Origin: Heterohyrax brucei
Lineage: Eukaryota; Chordata; Mammalia; Hyracoidea; Procaviidae
DNA: 64,000 nt
Assembly: GCA_028571685.1 (NCBI GenBank)
Contig: CM053164.1
Span: 36,506,501 to 36,570,500, forward strand
Direction: 5' to 3'
The position numbers were made by a program, and so were the translations under genes. This document shows positions 34,416 to 46,196 of this stretch, in pieces; within the stretch, counting starts at the first letter, position 1, and each line of letters starts with the position of its first letter. The notes beneath the pieces were generated by a model that saw only the letters and a program-made list of their open reading frames with translations, had not been told where the DNA came from and ran no database searches.

Positions 34416-34912
34416 CTAAAGTAAGTGCTACATACCTCATTGTTGAGTATCACTATAGTCACCTTTGAAGTACTTCCCTTGGGAAGCTATGCACCAATGC
34501 TGGTGTCTAGTCCACTCTTCAAAGCAATTTTGAAACTGACTTTCTGGAATGGCCATCAGAGTTGTTGCTTATTACGCTTGATGTTCTAAATGTTATCAAT
34601 ATATCTTCCTTTAAATATTTCTGTTATCTTTGGGCAAAGACAAAAGCCATTGGGGGCCAGATCAGGTGAGTAGTTAGGGTGTTCCAATACAGTTATTTGT
34701 TTACTGGCTAAAAAGTTCCTCACAGATAGCTATACAGTTAAGAGTGCAAACTTGCCACCTTGCGCAGTGGCAATTCCAGAAAAAGTTCTAAAATTGCTTT
34801 GAAGGGTGGACTAGGCACTGGCGTCAGAGTGCATAGCTTCCCAAGGGGAGTACTTGAAACATGACTGTAGTAATAGTCAACATGATACGTAGCACTTAGA
34901 ACAGTTACATTC
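34416..34912 (-). mobile_element. Palindromic mariner-derived element, copy B
   Basis: Same arms as copy A (gtgctacatacctcattg on the left; its inverse gatacgtagcac on the right). The central transposase fragment is on the minus strand (tccaatacagttatttgttt read in reverse). The outer TIR bases are mostly lost. Confidence 0.85.
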
Positions 34913-35004
34913 ACAGACTGGTATCTTCTGCTTCTCAGGTCCCCTAACAAATTCTGAATACTTGGTTTTTCATTTGTCTTGTTTGCTTTGAATAACAACA
35001 ACAC

Positions 35005-35066
35005 ACCCTGCAAAAAACCAAACCCAGTGCTATCTAGTAAATTCTGGCTCATGGCTATGAGACTTT
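35005..35066 (-). mobile_element. AfroSINE 3' fragment
   Basis: Short antisense tail: aaaaaaccaaacccagtgct, followed by a degraded symmetrical box. Confidence 0.6.
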
Positions 35067-35660
35067 GTATAAGGTATTCTTAAATTTTTTACCCTTACAC
35101 AGTTGAATGTGTAGTCTTTTCCCTTTTACATAGTTAAGAAGGTTTTTCTTTCTTCCAAGTATAGAGAAATTTAGCTGTGTTTTCTTTAATAGTTGAGTTC
35201 AATTTTTAAAGCTTAAATATTGGATATATTTGGAATTTATTGTCGTTACAATGATTCCACGTGACCATAGAGTTTATTAAAAAGCTCATCATCTCCTTAG
35301 TTCTTTTCTTTTTTCCTAACAGTGTGGACTCACAGATTTTTATTTTTGTTCAGTGGCTTATAACCCACTAATATTATTTTTCTTGATGTAAATTTGTCCC
35401 AGATTTGTCCAAAGGGAACCTCTTCCAGACTCCCTTTGATTTCTTTTATACTTCTTGGAACATATTCTTTGTAGAGCAACAAGCTGTTTCAGGCTCATCT
35501 TTTTGTTTCTCTGTCCTAGCCCTGGAATCCACCTTTCCTCTAAGGAACTGTGGTTCCTTTTATAGGAGAATGGTGTTTAAAAATGATCTTAGTGTTTAGT
35601 GTGCATATTGCTACTAATATGTCATGGCTTACATGTCCTCTCAGCAAATACACCATTTAG
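35067..35660. other. Intron sequence, nothing assigned
   Basis: AT-rich; the 64-codon frame at 35405-35599 has no recognisable domain or splice context. Confidence 0.5.
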
Positions 35661-35664
35661 ATTA

Positions 35665-35870
35665 TTTTTGTTGTTGTAAGGTGCTATTGAATTGATTTTC
35701 CTCTCACAGCAACCATATATGAGAGAAGAGATTTATGCTCAGAATTTTCTAGGCTGCGATTGTTAATGAAAATAGATTGAGAGGCCTTTCTTCCTCAGAG
35801 CTGCTGTTGGTTTTGAGCCATCCACCTGTTCGTTAGCAGCCAAATGTTGACCCACTGCACCGTTTCTAAC
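35665..35870 (-). mobile_element. AfroSINE, long diverged copy
   Basis: Antisense copy with gttgttgtaaggtgctattg tail, which resembles the RTE tail, and head words gttagcagcc and acccactgcacc. Confidence 0.75.
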
Positions 35871-35977
35871 TGATTTAATTTGCTCATTTCTTAGAGCACT
35901 GCAGAAACTTTAGAAAAAAATCAGCCATAATTTTGTTCATCCAGTAATGACCATCTTAATTTTTGCTCTTCTTTCAT

Positions 35978-36137
35978 ACCAAGAAAAGCCATTGTCATTA
36001 ATTCAATTCCAACTTATAGTTACCCTACAAGACAGAGTAGAACTTTCCCACAAAATTTAAAGGAGTGCCTGGCGGATTTGAACTGCTGACGTTTTTGGTT
36101 AGCAGCTGTAGTGCCTATCCATTATGCCCCCAGAGTT
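35978..36137 (-). mobile_element. AfroSINE
   Basis: Antisense full copy: gacagagtagaactttccc body and ggttagcagctgtagtgcc head. Confidence 0.88.
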
Positions 36138-36179
36138 TGCATTTTGATTCAGTTGCATGCGTACTATATAAATGTTTTT

Positions 36180-36530
36180 TGTTTCCTGTGTTTTTCACGT
36201 ATGTATATCTTTTTCTACTTGGTTATATAATTGGTTCATAAATATGTTTAAGAGCTGTATATTACTGTATCATGCAGCTGTAATCATGACTAACTTGACA
36301 GTTGACATTTAGTTTTTTCTATTAGATGACAGTTGTGATGGACATTTTTGTGTACATAGCCTACCTGGTTGTTCTTTTAAACTCCTAGGAATGTAGAAAA
36401 TCAGGGTCAAAAGGTGTAAATATTTTTATGACGTGTGGATAAATCTTGTTCATTTGCTTTCCAAAAAATTACAACACAGGATTTTATACTGATTTGGTGT
36501 TTTGTTAACTTACTGGAGATTAAGTGAAAT
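36180..36530 (-). mobile_element. Ancient L1-like relic (low confidence)
   Basis: Words such as gatggacatttttgtgtaca, aggaatgtagaaaatcaggg and catttgctttccaaaaaatt follow the antisense order of ancient L1 ORF2 3' ends. Confidence 0.45.
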
Positions 36531-36723
36531 ATGTCATTGAATTTTATTTGCTCCTGAACCAAAGAACACATTTAAAAATTTTTCCATCATAATTTTTAGG
36601 AAATATTTCTTTTGCCAGAAAATTATCAGACTCTGAATATTATCTTTTACTGTTGCCTTAGTTTGTAGATAAAAATAACAGCTTTAAGTTTGATCGCTTG
36701 TTTATAAGACCTTTTTAATTCTA

Positions 36724-36930
36724 CTTAATCCAAAAAACTTGTTACTGTTGATTCTGACTCTTGATGACCCTATAGGACAGAGTAGAACTGCACTATAGGG
36801 TTTCTAAGGCTGTAAAATTTATGGAAGACGACTGTGCCGTACCTTTCTTCTATGGAGTGGTCTGGTGGGTGCAAACTACTAACCTTTGGGTTAGTCGCTA
36901 AGTGTTTAATCACAGGGCAACCAGGGCTCC
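36724..36930 (-). mobile_element. AfroSINE, long subtype
   Basis: Antisense copy with an extra segment around 36818-36860, like the copy at 6140-6350. Confidence 0.82.
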
Positions 36931-36939
36931 TTCAGTTCT

Positions 36940-37474
36940 ATTTGTTGTTGTCATTGTTAGGTGCCGTTGGGCCGTTGAGTCAGTTCTGACCCATAGCGAC
37001 CATTTGTACAACAGTATGAAACATTGCCTGGTCCTTACTTCATTGTTATGCTTGAGCCCACTGTTCTAACCACTGTGACAGTTTAGCTCTTTGACGGTAG
37101 TTGTCTGTTTTGTTAACCCTCTACTTTACCAAGTATGATGTCCCTCTCCAGGGACTGATCCTTTCTCCTATCATGTCCAAAGGATGTGAGATGTAGTTCT
37201 TGCCGTCCTTGCTTCTAAGGATCGTTCTGGTTGTACTTTTTCTAAGACAGATTTATTCATTGTTTTTACAGTCTGTGCTATATTCATTATCATTTGCCAA
37301 CACAATTCAAACATGTCAGTTATCATTTGGTCTTCCTAATTCATTGTCCAGCTTTTAAATGTCTTTGAGATTGGTGCACCTTAATCTTCAAGTTGACATT
37401 CTTGCTTTTCAACACCTTTAAGAGATCTTTTGCAGCAGATTTGCCCAATGCAGTGCGTCTTTTGATTTCTAGTT
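36940..37474 (-). mobile_element. RTE LINE 3' end
   Basis: Antisense RTE from its (GTT)n tail (gttgttgtcattgttaggtg) through the 3' UTR into the ORF C-terminus (ccctctactttaccaagtatg, gtccaaaggatgtgagatg). It ends at 37474. Confidence 0.88.
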
Positions 37475-37479
37475 CTAGT

Positions 37480-37640
37480 TAAAATACAAACCCATTGCTA
37501 TTGAGGCGATTCCAAATCATAGCAACCCTATGAGACAGAGTAGAACTGCCCAGTAGGGTTCTGAAGGAGTGCCTGCTGGATTCAGACTGCTGATTAGCAG
37601 CTATAACTCTTTTAAGTACTGTGCTATTAGAGTTTCATAG
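37480..37640 (-). mobile_element. AfroSINE, about 130 bp before exon 2
   Basis: Antisense copy (gacagagtagaactgcccag). It is the last repeat before the acceptor of the first coding exon. Confidence 0.88.
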
Positions 37641-37782
37641 TTCTCCTTAGGGGTATGTAATTCATAACTTACATTTTAAAGAATACTATTGTATTCTTCA
37701 TTAATATATACATGGAAATAAATTTATTTTGAGGTCCTGTTGATAACTTTCACTTTTCTTTTTAATTTTACAGTGAGACAGA

Positions 37783-37823
37783 ATGAAAGAAGTAGATAAT
37801 GTTGACAGTATAAAGGAAGAATG
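37783..37823 (+). CDS. UBXN2A: UBXN2A coding exon 1 (exon 2; exon begins 37774)
   Basis: The acceptor is pyrimidine-rich and ends in cag at 37771-37773; the donor is atg|gtaagt at 37823/37824. The exon encodes MKEVDNVDSIKEE plus two bases of the W codon (phase 2). The start is well supported: an in-frame TGA sits three codons upstream (37774-37776), right at the exon edge, and base -3 is A. UBXN2A is a cytosolic and ER-associated cofactor of the AAA ATPase p97/VCP. It is known for effects on nicotinic receptor alpha3 turnover and for binding mortalin. The N-terminal acidic segment matches my memory of the mammalian protein with a few substitutions. The paralogues UBXN2B (p37) and NSFL1C (p47) have quite different N-termini, so the assignment is firm. 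Confidence 0.94.
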
Positions 37824-38119
37824 GTAAGTTAGCCTAAGTATACGAATTATTTTGTTACTAATATCTTTGTTGATATCTTTATTTTTATTGCATTTCACTC
37901 ACTGAGTTAGTTTTTATTGTGTGATTATTTTAGTAAATTCCTCATCATAATACATTTTTTACCATAATTGCATTGAACTGATTTTAGTGAGATTATAAAA
38001 TTTTTTTATTAATAAAAAAGTCATAAATTTCTCTATTCACATGTAATTTCTGTTATCTTAAGTGAGACATTTAAGTAACTGTTTATCTTCTTAGCCTCTT
38101 CTATGTACATTTTAAAAGC

Positions 38120-38335
38120 ACAGTGGTAATTTAATGGCTTAAGAGGTTTGAATGCCATCTCTGCCTTGTATTACCTCTGACCTTTGGACTACTCAGGTAA
38201 ACTTTTTGAACCTCAATATCACTTTTATAAAATAGGGATATAACTCTACTGAAAAGTGTTTGAGAATTACATAGTGAGTATAAAGCACTTAGCATAGTAT
38301 TAGCACAGATTGAATACTCAATGATAGATTCAGTC
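38120..38335 (+). mobile_element. MIR element
   Basis: Sense MIR: ctctgccttgtattacct, ggtaaactttttgaacctc, aatagggatataa and agcacttagcatagtatt in the correct order. Confidence 0.75.
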
Positions 38336-38638
38336 TGTTGGTCTGAACAATATAGGATATGTTCTCATTTATAGGAAGAGAAGTACTTTTATGTTTTGCT
38401 CTTTGTTTTAAATGCTTAATGAGATGAAAATTTTTCATTTACAGTTTATTTAAGGAGATAGAGAAGTATATACTTCATACTTTACGGTTTAAACAGATTT
38501 AAAAACACTTTGTAAATGCTTATATGGCAATCAGACATAGCTGTTATTTTTTAATGATGGCATGTATTGTTTCATATGGATTTAGTAAAATATTTGAGAC
38601 TATTATAATTCTATGTGGGATTGTGTTGAGAGTCCCCA
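38336..38638. other. Intron 2 sequence, nothing assigned
   Basis: AT-rich sequence, no features seen. Confidence 0.5.
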
Positions 38639-38649
38639 AGATTACCCAC

Positions 38650-38826
38650 CAAAAACCAAAAAAAAAAAAAAAAAAAAACCCAACCTGCTCCCTTTGAGTC
38701 AGTTCTGGATCATCATGACCCTGTATGATAGAGTAGAACTGCTCCACAGAGTTTCCAAGGAGCACCTGGTAGATACAAACTGCCAACCTTTTGGTTAGCA
38801 CATGTAGCACTTACCACTTTGCCAAT
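38650..38826 (-). mobile_element. AfroSINE with 11-bp duplication
   Basis: Antisense copy with a 21-base A run at its outer side. Flanks AGATTACCCAC (38639-38649) and AGATTATCCAC (38827-38837) differ by one base. Confidence 0.88.
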
Positions 38827-39038
38827 AGATTATCCACAGGATTCCTAATTTTCCTAGGAGGACTCACAGGACAAAGCATATAATTACGGCTGTGATTTAT
38901 TACAGTGAGTATCCAAAGCAAAATCAGTAAAGAGAAAAGGTACATAGGATGAATCCGGGGAAAACCAAGTACAGACTCCGAAGAGTCCGCTCTCAGTTGT
39001 GTCACACAGGATGTACTTAATTTCCCCAGCAGTGAGGT
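38827..39038 (-). mobile_element. ERV LTR-like fragment (family uncertain)
   Basis: The words ctgtgatttattacagtgag, gcaaaatcagtaaagagaaa and gtcacacaggatgtacttaa resemble an old mammalian ERV LTR. It is cut by the L1 starting at 39039. Confidence 0.45.
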
Positions 39039-40066
39039 TTTTTTTTTTTTTTTAATTTTTATTTAACATAACTGAGTGAAAATATACATTCACATATAAA
39101 TTTAATAACCACCTATATGCAGCTTCCACTGCTCTCCCTGTCCGGTGACTGCACACTATTCCTCTCTGCTCCATACATGTCTCATCCTCCCAACAGCCTC
39201 CTTTCCCCTCCTCTCCATCCACTCCCCTTCCTCCCAACCAGAGGTCAGCAAGATGACATCCTATAGATGTATAGAACCATAAAGTGCTTCAAATATATGG
39301 TCACTCTGCATTGCCAAGTCCAATCCATTCCTGTCCAGAGAGTGGACCTTTGTTATAATTTATGGGAAAGGGCAGCATCAGGGCCGGGGGCCATGCTCTC
39401 AGAGGAACCCCAAAACCGCTGGACCATCAGTTGAGGTCTTTTAGTGGAGATCTCATGATGCACCTCTTTTTATTCTTGTGTTGCCAGTGAGGCTCCTCTC
39501 TGTGAGCACCGTCATGGCTATCACTGGTGGTGGCCGGGCACCATCCGGTTCTTCCGGTCCCAGGTCGATGTAGGCACCCACTCTTGTGGGTCTCTCTGTC
39601 TTTTCAGTTGTCTTTACCGCATGCCATTTTGGTCCTCGGTGAGCATCCGTTCCTGCTGAGTTGGGACCATTTGCTATGTTCTCAGATGGCAGCTTGGCAA
39701 CTTTTAAGACCCCAGACGCCACTCACCAATGTGGGGTGCACAGAGTTCTCTTAGCAAAATGCTACTTGTGCCAATTGGCCTGGAATTCCCCTAAGAGCAT
39801 GGTCCCCTGTCCCCCGCCCCAGCTACTCTATCCTTGCAGTATTGAGTTAAGATGGAAGGAGTACTCAAGTTATGCTGAAGTCCACTTAGTGTTGTTCTTG
39901 TTCCTAATGTGTGCTGTCACCGCTTTCTCCCAACTAGATTTCTAGTAACTACCTAAACTAAACTCTCCCCGCCTGGCTCTCCCTCCCTCCCTCCCCTCCC
40001 TTGCAGCTGTCAAAGAGTCTTTTCTTCTATACACAAGTCTGTTTTTGAGATCTTATCGTAGAGGTC

Positions 40067-43000
40067 TCATACAGTATTTGTCCTTTTGTCGCTGATACTC
40101 TCACTCAACATAATGTCTTCCAGTTGAAACCAGGTTAGGAGATGTTTCCTGGAATCATCGTTATTCTTTATCATTGCGTAGTGCTCCATTGAGTATATGT
40201 ACCACAATTTATCTATCCACTCTTCTATTGTTGGGCATCTGGATTGATTCCACCTTTTTGCTATCGTGGACTGTGCCGCGATAAACATTCTTGTGCATGT
40301 GTCCGTTGGTGTGAAAGGCCTTGATTCTGTAGGGTATATTCCAAGTAGTGGAATTACTGGGTCAAATGCTATATCAATGTCCACTTTTTTAAGGAAGCGC
40401 CAGATTGCCTTCCAAAGAGACTGGACCATTTTGCAACCCCACCAACAGTATAGGAGGGTTCCACTTTCTCCACAGCCTCTCCAGCATTTGTTGTTTTGTG
40501 TTTTCTGGATCATGGCCAATCTTGTTGGGGTGAGATGGTATCTCATTGTTGTCTTGATTTGAATTTCTTTAATAACTAAAGATCGTGAACATGTCCGCAT
40601 GTGTTTTTTGGCTGCCTGGATCTCCTCTTTAGTGAAGTATCTGTCCATCTCATTTGCCCATCACTTAACTGGATGGTTTATCTTCTTCTTGTTGATATTT
40701 TGTAGTATCTTATAGATTATGGAGATCAGGCGTTGATCTGACATAGAGTTGCCAAATATTTTTTCCCACTCTGTGGGTGTTCTTTTAATTCTATTAATAA
40801 AGTCTTTGGATGAGCAAAAGTGTTTGATTCTTAATATTTTCTGCTTATTTTCTCTTCTGTTGATTGAGGTTTCTTTGACAGATTTTGGAGTCTGTCCTCA
40901 TTGTGTATTAAAACTTCCATTGTTGTTCCTACGTTTTCTTCGATGAGCTTTATCGTTTTAGGTTTGATATTTAGGTCTTTTATCCAGTTGGAGTTGGTTT
41001 TTGTATAAGGTGTAAGATATGGATCTTGATTCAGTTTCTTGCAGATGGATAACCAATTTTGCCAGCACCATTTGTTGAAGATACTGTTTTTACCCCAGTT
41101 TAATGTCTTAGGGCCTTTGTCGAATATCAACTGATCATACGCAGATGGTATCATCTCTGGGATCTCAGTTCTGTTCCGTTGATCGATCTGTCTGTTCTTG
41201 TACCAGTACCAGGCTGTTTTGACCACTGTGGCAGTGTAGTATCTTCTAAGGTCAGGTAATGAGAGGCCTCCCAGTGTGTTCTTCTTTAGTAGTACCTTAC
41301 TTATCCGGGGCTTCTTCCCTTTCCAAACAAAATTGGTGATTTGTTTCTCCATCTCATTAAAAAAGGATGATGGAACTTGTATTGGGATTACATTATATAA
41401 ATTGATTGCTTTGGGTAAAATAGACATTTTCATAATGTTAAGTCTTCCTATCCATGAGCAGGGAAGGTTTTTCCATTTATCTAAGTCTCTCTTAGTTTCT
41501 TCTAGTAAGGACTTGTAGTTCTCTTTGTAAAGGTCTGTTATTTCTCTGGTTAGATTAATTCCTAGGTACTTTATCTTCTTAGGGGCTATCATAAATGGTA
41601 TTGATTTGATAATTTCTTCCTTAACAGTCTCTGTTGGTATAAAGGAATCTTACTGATTTACTTATGTTTATCTTGTGTCCTCAGACTTTGCTGAACTTTT
41701 CTATCAGTTTGAGTAGCTTACTCATAGATTCCTTGGGGTTCTCTGCATATACAATCATATCATCTGCAAACAGGGAGATTTTAACTTCCTCTTTGCTGAT
41801 GCAGATGCCCTTTCTTTCTTCGTCTTGTCTAATTGCTCTGGCTAGAACTTCCAGCACAATGTTGAATAGGAGCGGTGAGAGTGGGCATCCTTGTCTAGTT
41901 CCTGATCTCAAGGGAAAGTCTTTCAGTCTCTCTCCATTCAGGATGATGTGGGCAATTGGCTTTGTATAAATGGCCCTTTGTTGTGTTGAGGAATTTGCCG
42001 TCTATGCCCATTTTGCTAAGAGTTTTTAGCATGAATGGGTGTTGGACTTTATCAAATGCCTTTTTGACATCAATGGACAAAATCAGGTGATCCTTGTCTT
42101 TTGTGTTATTTATGTGGTTAATCACATTAATTGTCTTTCTGATGTTGAACCAGCCTTGCATCCCTGGTATGAATCCCACTTGGTCATGATGGATTATTTT
42201 CTTGATATGTTGTTGTATTGTGTTGGCAAGAATTTTGTTGAAGATTTTTGCATCTAGGTTCATGAGTGATATCGGTCTGTAGTTCTCTGTCTTTGTTGGA
42301 TCTTTCCCTGGCTTAGGTATCAGGGTTATGCTGGCTTCATAGAATGAGTTTGGGAATACTCCATCGCTTTCTATACTGGGAAATAGTCTAAGTAGTACTG
42401 GGCATAACTCTTCTCTAAATGCTCGGTAGAATTCTGCCGTGAAGCCATCTGGGCCCGGAGTTTTTTTGGTTCGCAGTGTTTTGATGACCTTTTCAATCTC
42501 TTACTTTGTGATGGGTTTATTAAGTCATTCTGCTTCACGTTGTGATAATTTGGGTAGGTGGTAGGAGTCAGGGAATTGGTCCATTTCCCAGGTCTTTCAT
42601 GGTATTCTGTTATGATATTTTTGATTTCTGTTGCATCTGTGGTGATAACTCCCCTCTCATTTCTAATTTGGGTTATTTCTTTCCTTTCCTGCTTTTCTTT
42701 AGTAAGTTTAGCCAGTGGTTTATCAATTTTGTTGATCTTTTCAAAAAAACAGCTTTTGGTCTTTTCAATTTTTTCAATTCTTTTTCTGTTCTCTACTTCA
42801 TTTAGCTCTGCTGTAATCTTTATGATCTCCTTTCTTCTGGTACCCGAGGGGTTCCTCTGTTGTTCTCTTTCTACTTGTTCAAGCTGTAGAGTTAGTTCCT
42901 TGATTTGGTTTCTTTCTTCCTTCCAGATGTGTGCATTTATGGAGATAAACAGACCTCTGAGCACTGCTTTGGCTGTATCCCATAGGTTCTGGTAGGAAGT

Positions 43001-43841
43001 GTTTTCGTTCTCATTGGAATCCATGAATTTCTTTAATTCATCCTTGATTTCCTCTATAACCCATGTTTTTTTGAGCAAGGTGTTGTTCAGTTTCCAGGAG
43101 TTCCACTTTCTATCTATGTTTTTTCTGCTGTTGATTTCAATGTTTATGGCTTTATGATCTGAGAAGATGCTTTGCAGTAATTCAGTGGTATTGATATTGT
43201 TGAGCATTGCATTGTGGCTTATCACGTGGTCAACTCTGGAGAATGTCCCATGTGCACTGAAGAAGGTGTAGTTGTCTGCTGAATGGGTGGAAAGTTCTGT
43301 ATATATCAATGAGGTTTAGTTGGTTAATTGTGTCAATGAGGTCTTCTGTATCTTTACTGAGCTTCTTTCTAGATGATCTGTCTAGTGATGAAAGTGGAGT
43401 GTTAAAGTCTCCCACTATTATTGTGGAGTCATCTAACTCTCTTTTGAACGTAGTCAGTGTTTCTTCGACATATTTAGGTGCTCTGACATTAAGTGCGTAA
43501 ATATTTAATATAGTTAAGTCTTGCTTGTGTACTGAACCTTTCAGCAATAAATAGTGTCCATCTTTGTCCACAATGGTGGATTTGACATGAAAATTGATTT
43601 TGTCTGAGATTAGAATTGCCACCCCTGCTGTTCTTTGTTCATTGTTAGCTTCATATATATTCTTCCATCCTTTAATTTTCAGTTTGTTCCTGTCTTTAGG
43701 TCTCAAGTGAGTTTCTTGTAGACAACATATGGATGGGTCATGTCTTTTGATCCAAGATGACACTCGGTGTCCCTTTACTGGAGCATTCAGTCCATTCACA
43801 TTCAGTGTAATTATTGATAGGTATGTGTTCACTGCTGCCAT
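40067..43841 (-). pseudogene. L1 ORF2, frameshifted
   Basis: The start MAAVNTYLSIITLNVNGLNA at 43841 opens the endonuclease domain (with IIVGDFNTPLS). The reverse transcriptase keeps an intact [11 protein letters not shown] box near 41770 and [15 protein letters not shown]. The C-terminal segment (WWGCKMVQSLWKAIWRF) ends near 40067. At least four frame changes break it, for example around 43250, 42370, 41900 and 41640. Domain motifs are otherwise well kept, so it is fairly young. Confidence 0.93.
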
Positions 43842-44262
43842 TGTGATATGTTGATTTTTATTTTGATGTTTTCTCTGTTGTTCTTATTAGTCTGTTCTGG
43901 GACACTCTTTGTTGTGAGTTGATTTTTCACCTTTTTCAGAGCTGGTTTTATAGTTGTTGAGACTCATGTGTTAGATTTCTTGAAATGGTATGATACATCT
44001 TTGTTGTGCTTTACAGCTACCCCTGTGGACCCCCTTAAGAAACTATTTATCAACCCAATTTTAATTACTACCAGTCTTCTCATCTTTCTCTCCATGTGGA
44101 AGGACTATAATGACCGTAGGACATCCCTCTTTTAATCTGATGACACCATAGTTTTCATGATGATCACTGGATTGCTTCTTTCCATATGAAAGCTGTAAAT
44201 TACTTTGGGGCCTTTCCTAAATGAGTAGAATATTGAGTAGTATGTTGTTCTAATATGTAAAG

Positions 44263-45158
44263 TTAGTGGTTTTGTTCTTCTAAGCCAAAGCCAAGAACTT
44301 CTTTCAGTATTTCTTGTAGTTTTCGTTTGGTTTTTACAAAGTCTCTGAGTTTCTGTTTATCTGGGAATGTCTTAATTTCATTTTCATATTTGAAAGATAG
44401 TTTTGCAGGATATATAATTGTTGGTTGGAAGTTCTTCTCCTTCAAGACTTTGAATGTGTCGTGCCACTGTCTCTGTGCCAGCATGGTTTCTGCTGAGAAA
44501 TCTGACGAGAGCCTACAGGGTTTCCTTCTGAATGTTAGCTTTGCCTTGAGTCTTGCTGCCTTTAAGAGTTGCTGCTTGTGTTTCATTTTGTTAAGCTTGA
44601 TTATAATATGTCTTGGAGTCTTTCTTTTGAGATCTATATTGGGTGGCGTACGATATGCATCTGAGATGTCTATATTCTCTTCCTTCATGATTTCTGGGCA
44701 GTTTTCTTTCAGAAGCTCAGCAGCAATACTCTCTGTGTTCTCAGATGTCTCACCGTGTTCAGGGACTCCGATTAATTGAAGGTTGTTCCTCTTAATAGAG
44801 TCCCACATGCTTCTTAATGTTTCTTCATTTTTCTTGTTTCTTTTTTCTGATTTCGGCTCATAGATGCTGGCATCAGTAGCTCTGTCTTCCAGGTCAGAAA
44901 TTCTTCTTTCCATTTGTTCCATTCTGTATTCTTGGCTTTGCATGGAAGTTTCTGTGTGCTTGATTTTCTTCTTGATCTGTTGGATTTCAGAGTACTGATG
45001 TATCATCAGATCGAGCAACTTGCTTAATTTTTCATTTTGTTAAGGTCTAAAAGGGCTCTGTATATAATCAATTTGTATTCACTTCCTGATTCTTTCATAA
45101 AAGTTTCTTCATCTGGAAAACTCCTTGGTTGCTTTATTTGGGAGCCTTCTGAAGCCAT
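44263..45158 (-). pseudogene. L1 ORF1, nearly intact
   Basis: The start ATG is at 45158 (MASEGSQIKQPRSFPDEE). A frameshift near 45020-45030 separates it from a 251-residue open stretch ending GLEEQNH at 44263. That stretch holds the coiled coil (IQQIKKKIKHTETSMQSQE), the RNA-recognition region and the basic C-terminus (KRKTPRHIIIKLNKMKHKQQ). It encodes the trimeric nucleic-acid chaperone of L1. Confidence 0.93.
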
Positions 45159-46196
45159 TGCTTGTATGCCACAATTGTCTGTTGCTTTTTGGGTCCCATG
45201 TGAGTATATAGAGCCTTCAAGAGGTACTGTGAGGATGCATTGCAAATGTTTCTCTAGGCTGTCTTCAAGTGTAAAGCAAAAGGTATCTGACCAGTTGACA
45301 AGTCAGTTAGGTTTTCAGGTGTAGAGGTCCATCTTCTCATCTAACAAAATAAGAGCCACTATATCCAACCCCAGATCATAACAAACTAGTTCAGAATACA
45401 GCAGTGCTACTGCCCTGGTTGCCTCTGCTGACAGGGCCTAGCCTTAGCCAACACTGCGTCGAGTACTGGTTTTGTGATAGGAAAGCGCTCTCCTGTGCGC
45501 AGGCTCTGGCTCCCACCCTAAGAATTAGGTCCAACTGCGGCAACTGTACCCAAGATGGTGTCCTGCACACAGGCAGCAGACAGAGGGGCTAAAGGTGCCG
45601 AGAGGTGGTGATTCCTCTGCTTCTGTTGCAGGGCCCCCAATGCAGGCAGCATTGTGCAAAATCACTACTTTTCTGTCAGAGGAGCACTGTCCCATTTGCA
45701 GATGGTGGCTCCCAGACTAAGAACGAGGTCCGGCTAAAATATTGGTACCAGCATGGCGTCCCACACACTGACCGCAAAGCTCGGCACAAACCCCGCTGAG
45801 GCAGCTAGGAAACAAAAGGCTCAAAGTGGCTAGATTAACAGAGTCCCGAGCCTGGCTCTCAGAATATGGGAATTTCGCCTGCCTATCCCCCAGCAGCGCT
45901 TCTCAGTCCAGCCGTCCGGCAAGGCCCAGCTCCGCCCGCCAGCCGAGACCGAGGAAAAAAAAGTCAAAATGGTGCGTTTACCTTGCGTCCGTGAGAGCCA
46001 GGGCTAGCCAGGAGCTGGAGTCAGTGAAAGGAGGTTTTTCGCTGAGTAGTAGGAGGTCCCAATTAACAGCTCTGTGCCATGTCCTGAGGCTGACTAGGTG
46101 ATCACAAGGCTCCGTTTGATTGTCAATTCAGGTCTTGGTTTCCACAGGGACAAAATGAGACGTGGGCTTAGTCCGCCATCTTGACTCCGCCCCCCT
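45159..46196 (-). other. L1 5' UTR
   Basis: About 1.04 kb of GC-richer sequence, closely matching 63029-64000 and more distantly 32429-33407. L1 5' UTRs carry an internal polymerase II promoter, often with antisense activity; here the antisense direction would be parallel to UBXN2A. Confidence 0.75.

Larger units (their letters stand above)
39039..46196 (-). mobile_element. Full-length L1 (about 7.16 kb)
   Basis: Poly-T at 39039-39053 is the tail; the 5' end at about 46196 reads on the minus strand GGGGGGCGGAGTCAAGATGG. The order is 3' UTR 39054-40066, ORF2 40067-43841, ORF1 44263-45158 and 5' UTR 45159-46196. I could not find a target-site duplication. It is antisense to UBXN2A. Confidence 0.95.

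Noticed and set aside
42371..43309. 312-residue minus-strand frame
   Set aside because: L1 ORF2 between endonuclease and reverse transcriptase, not a host gene.
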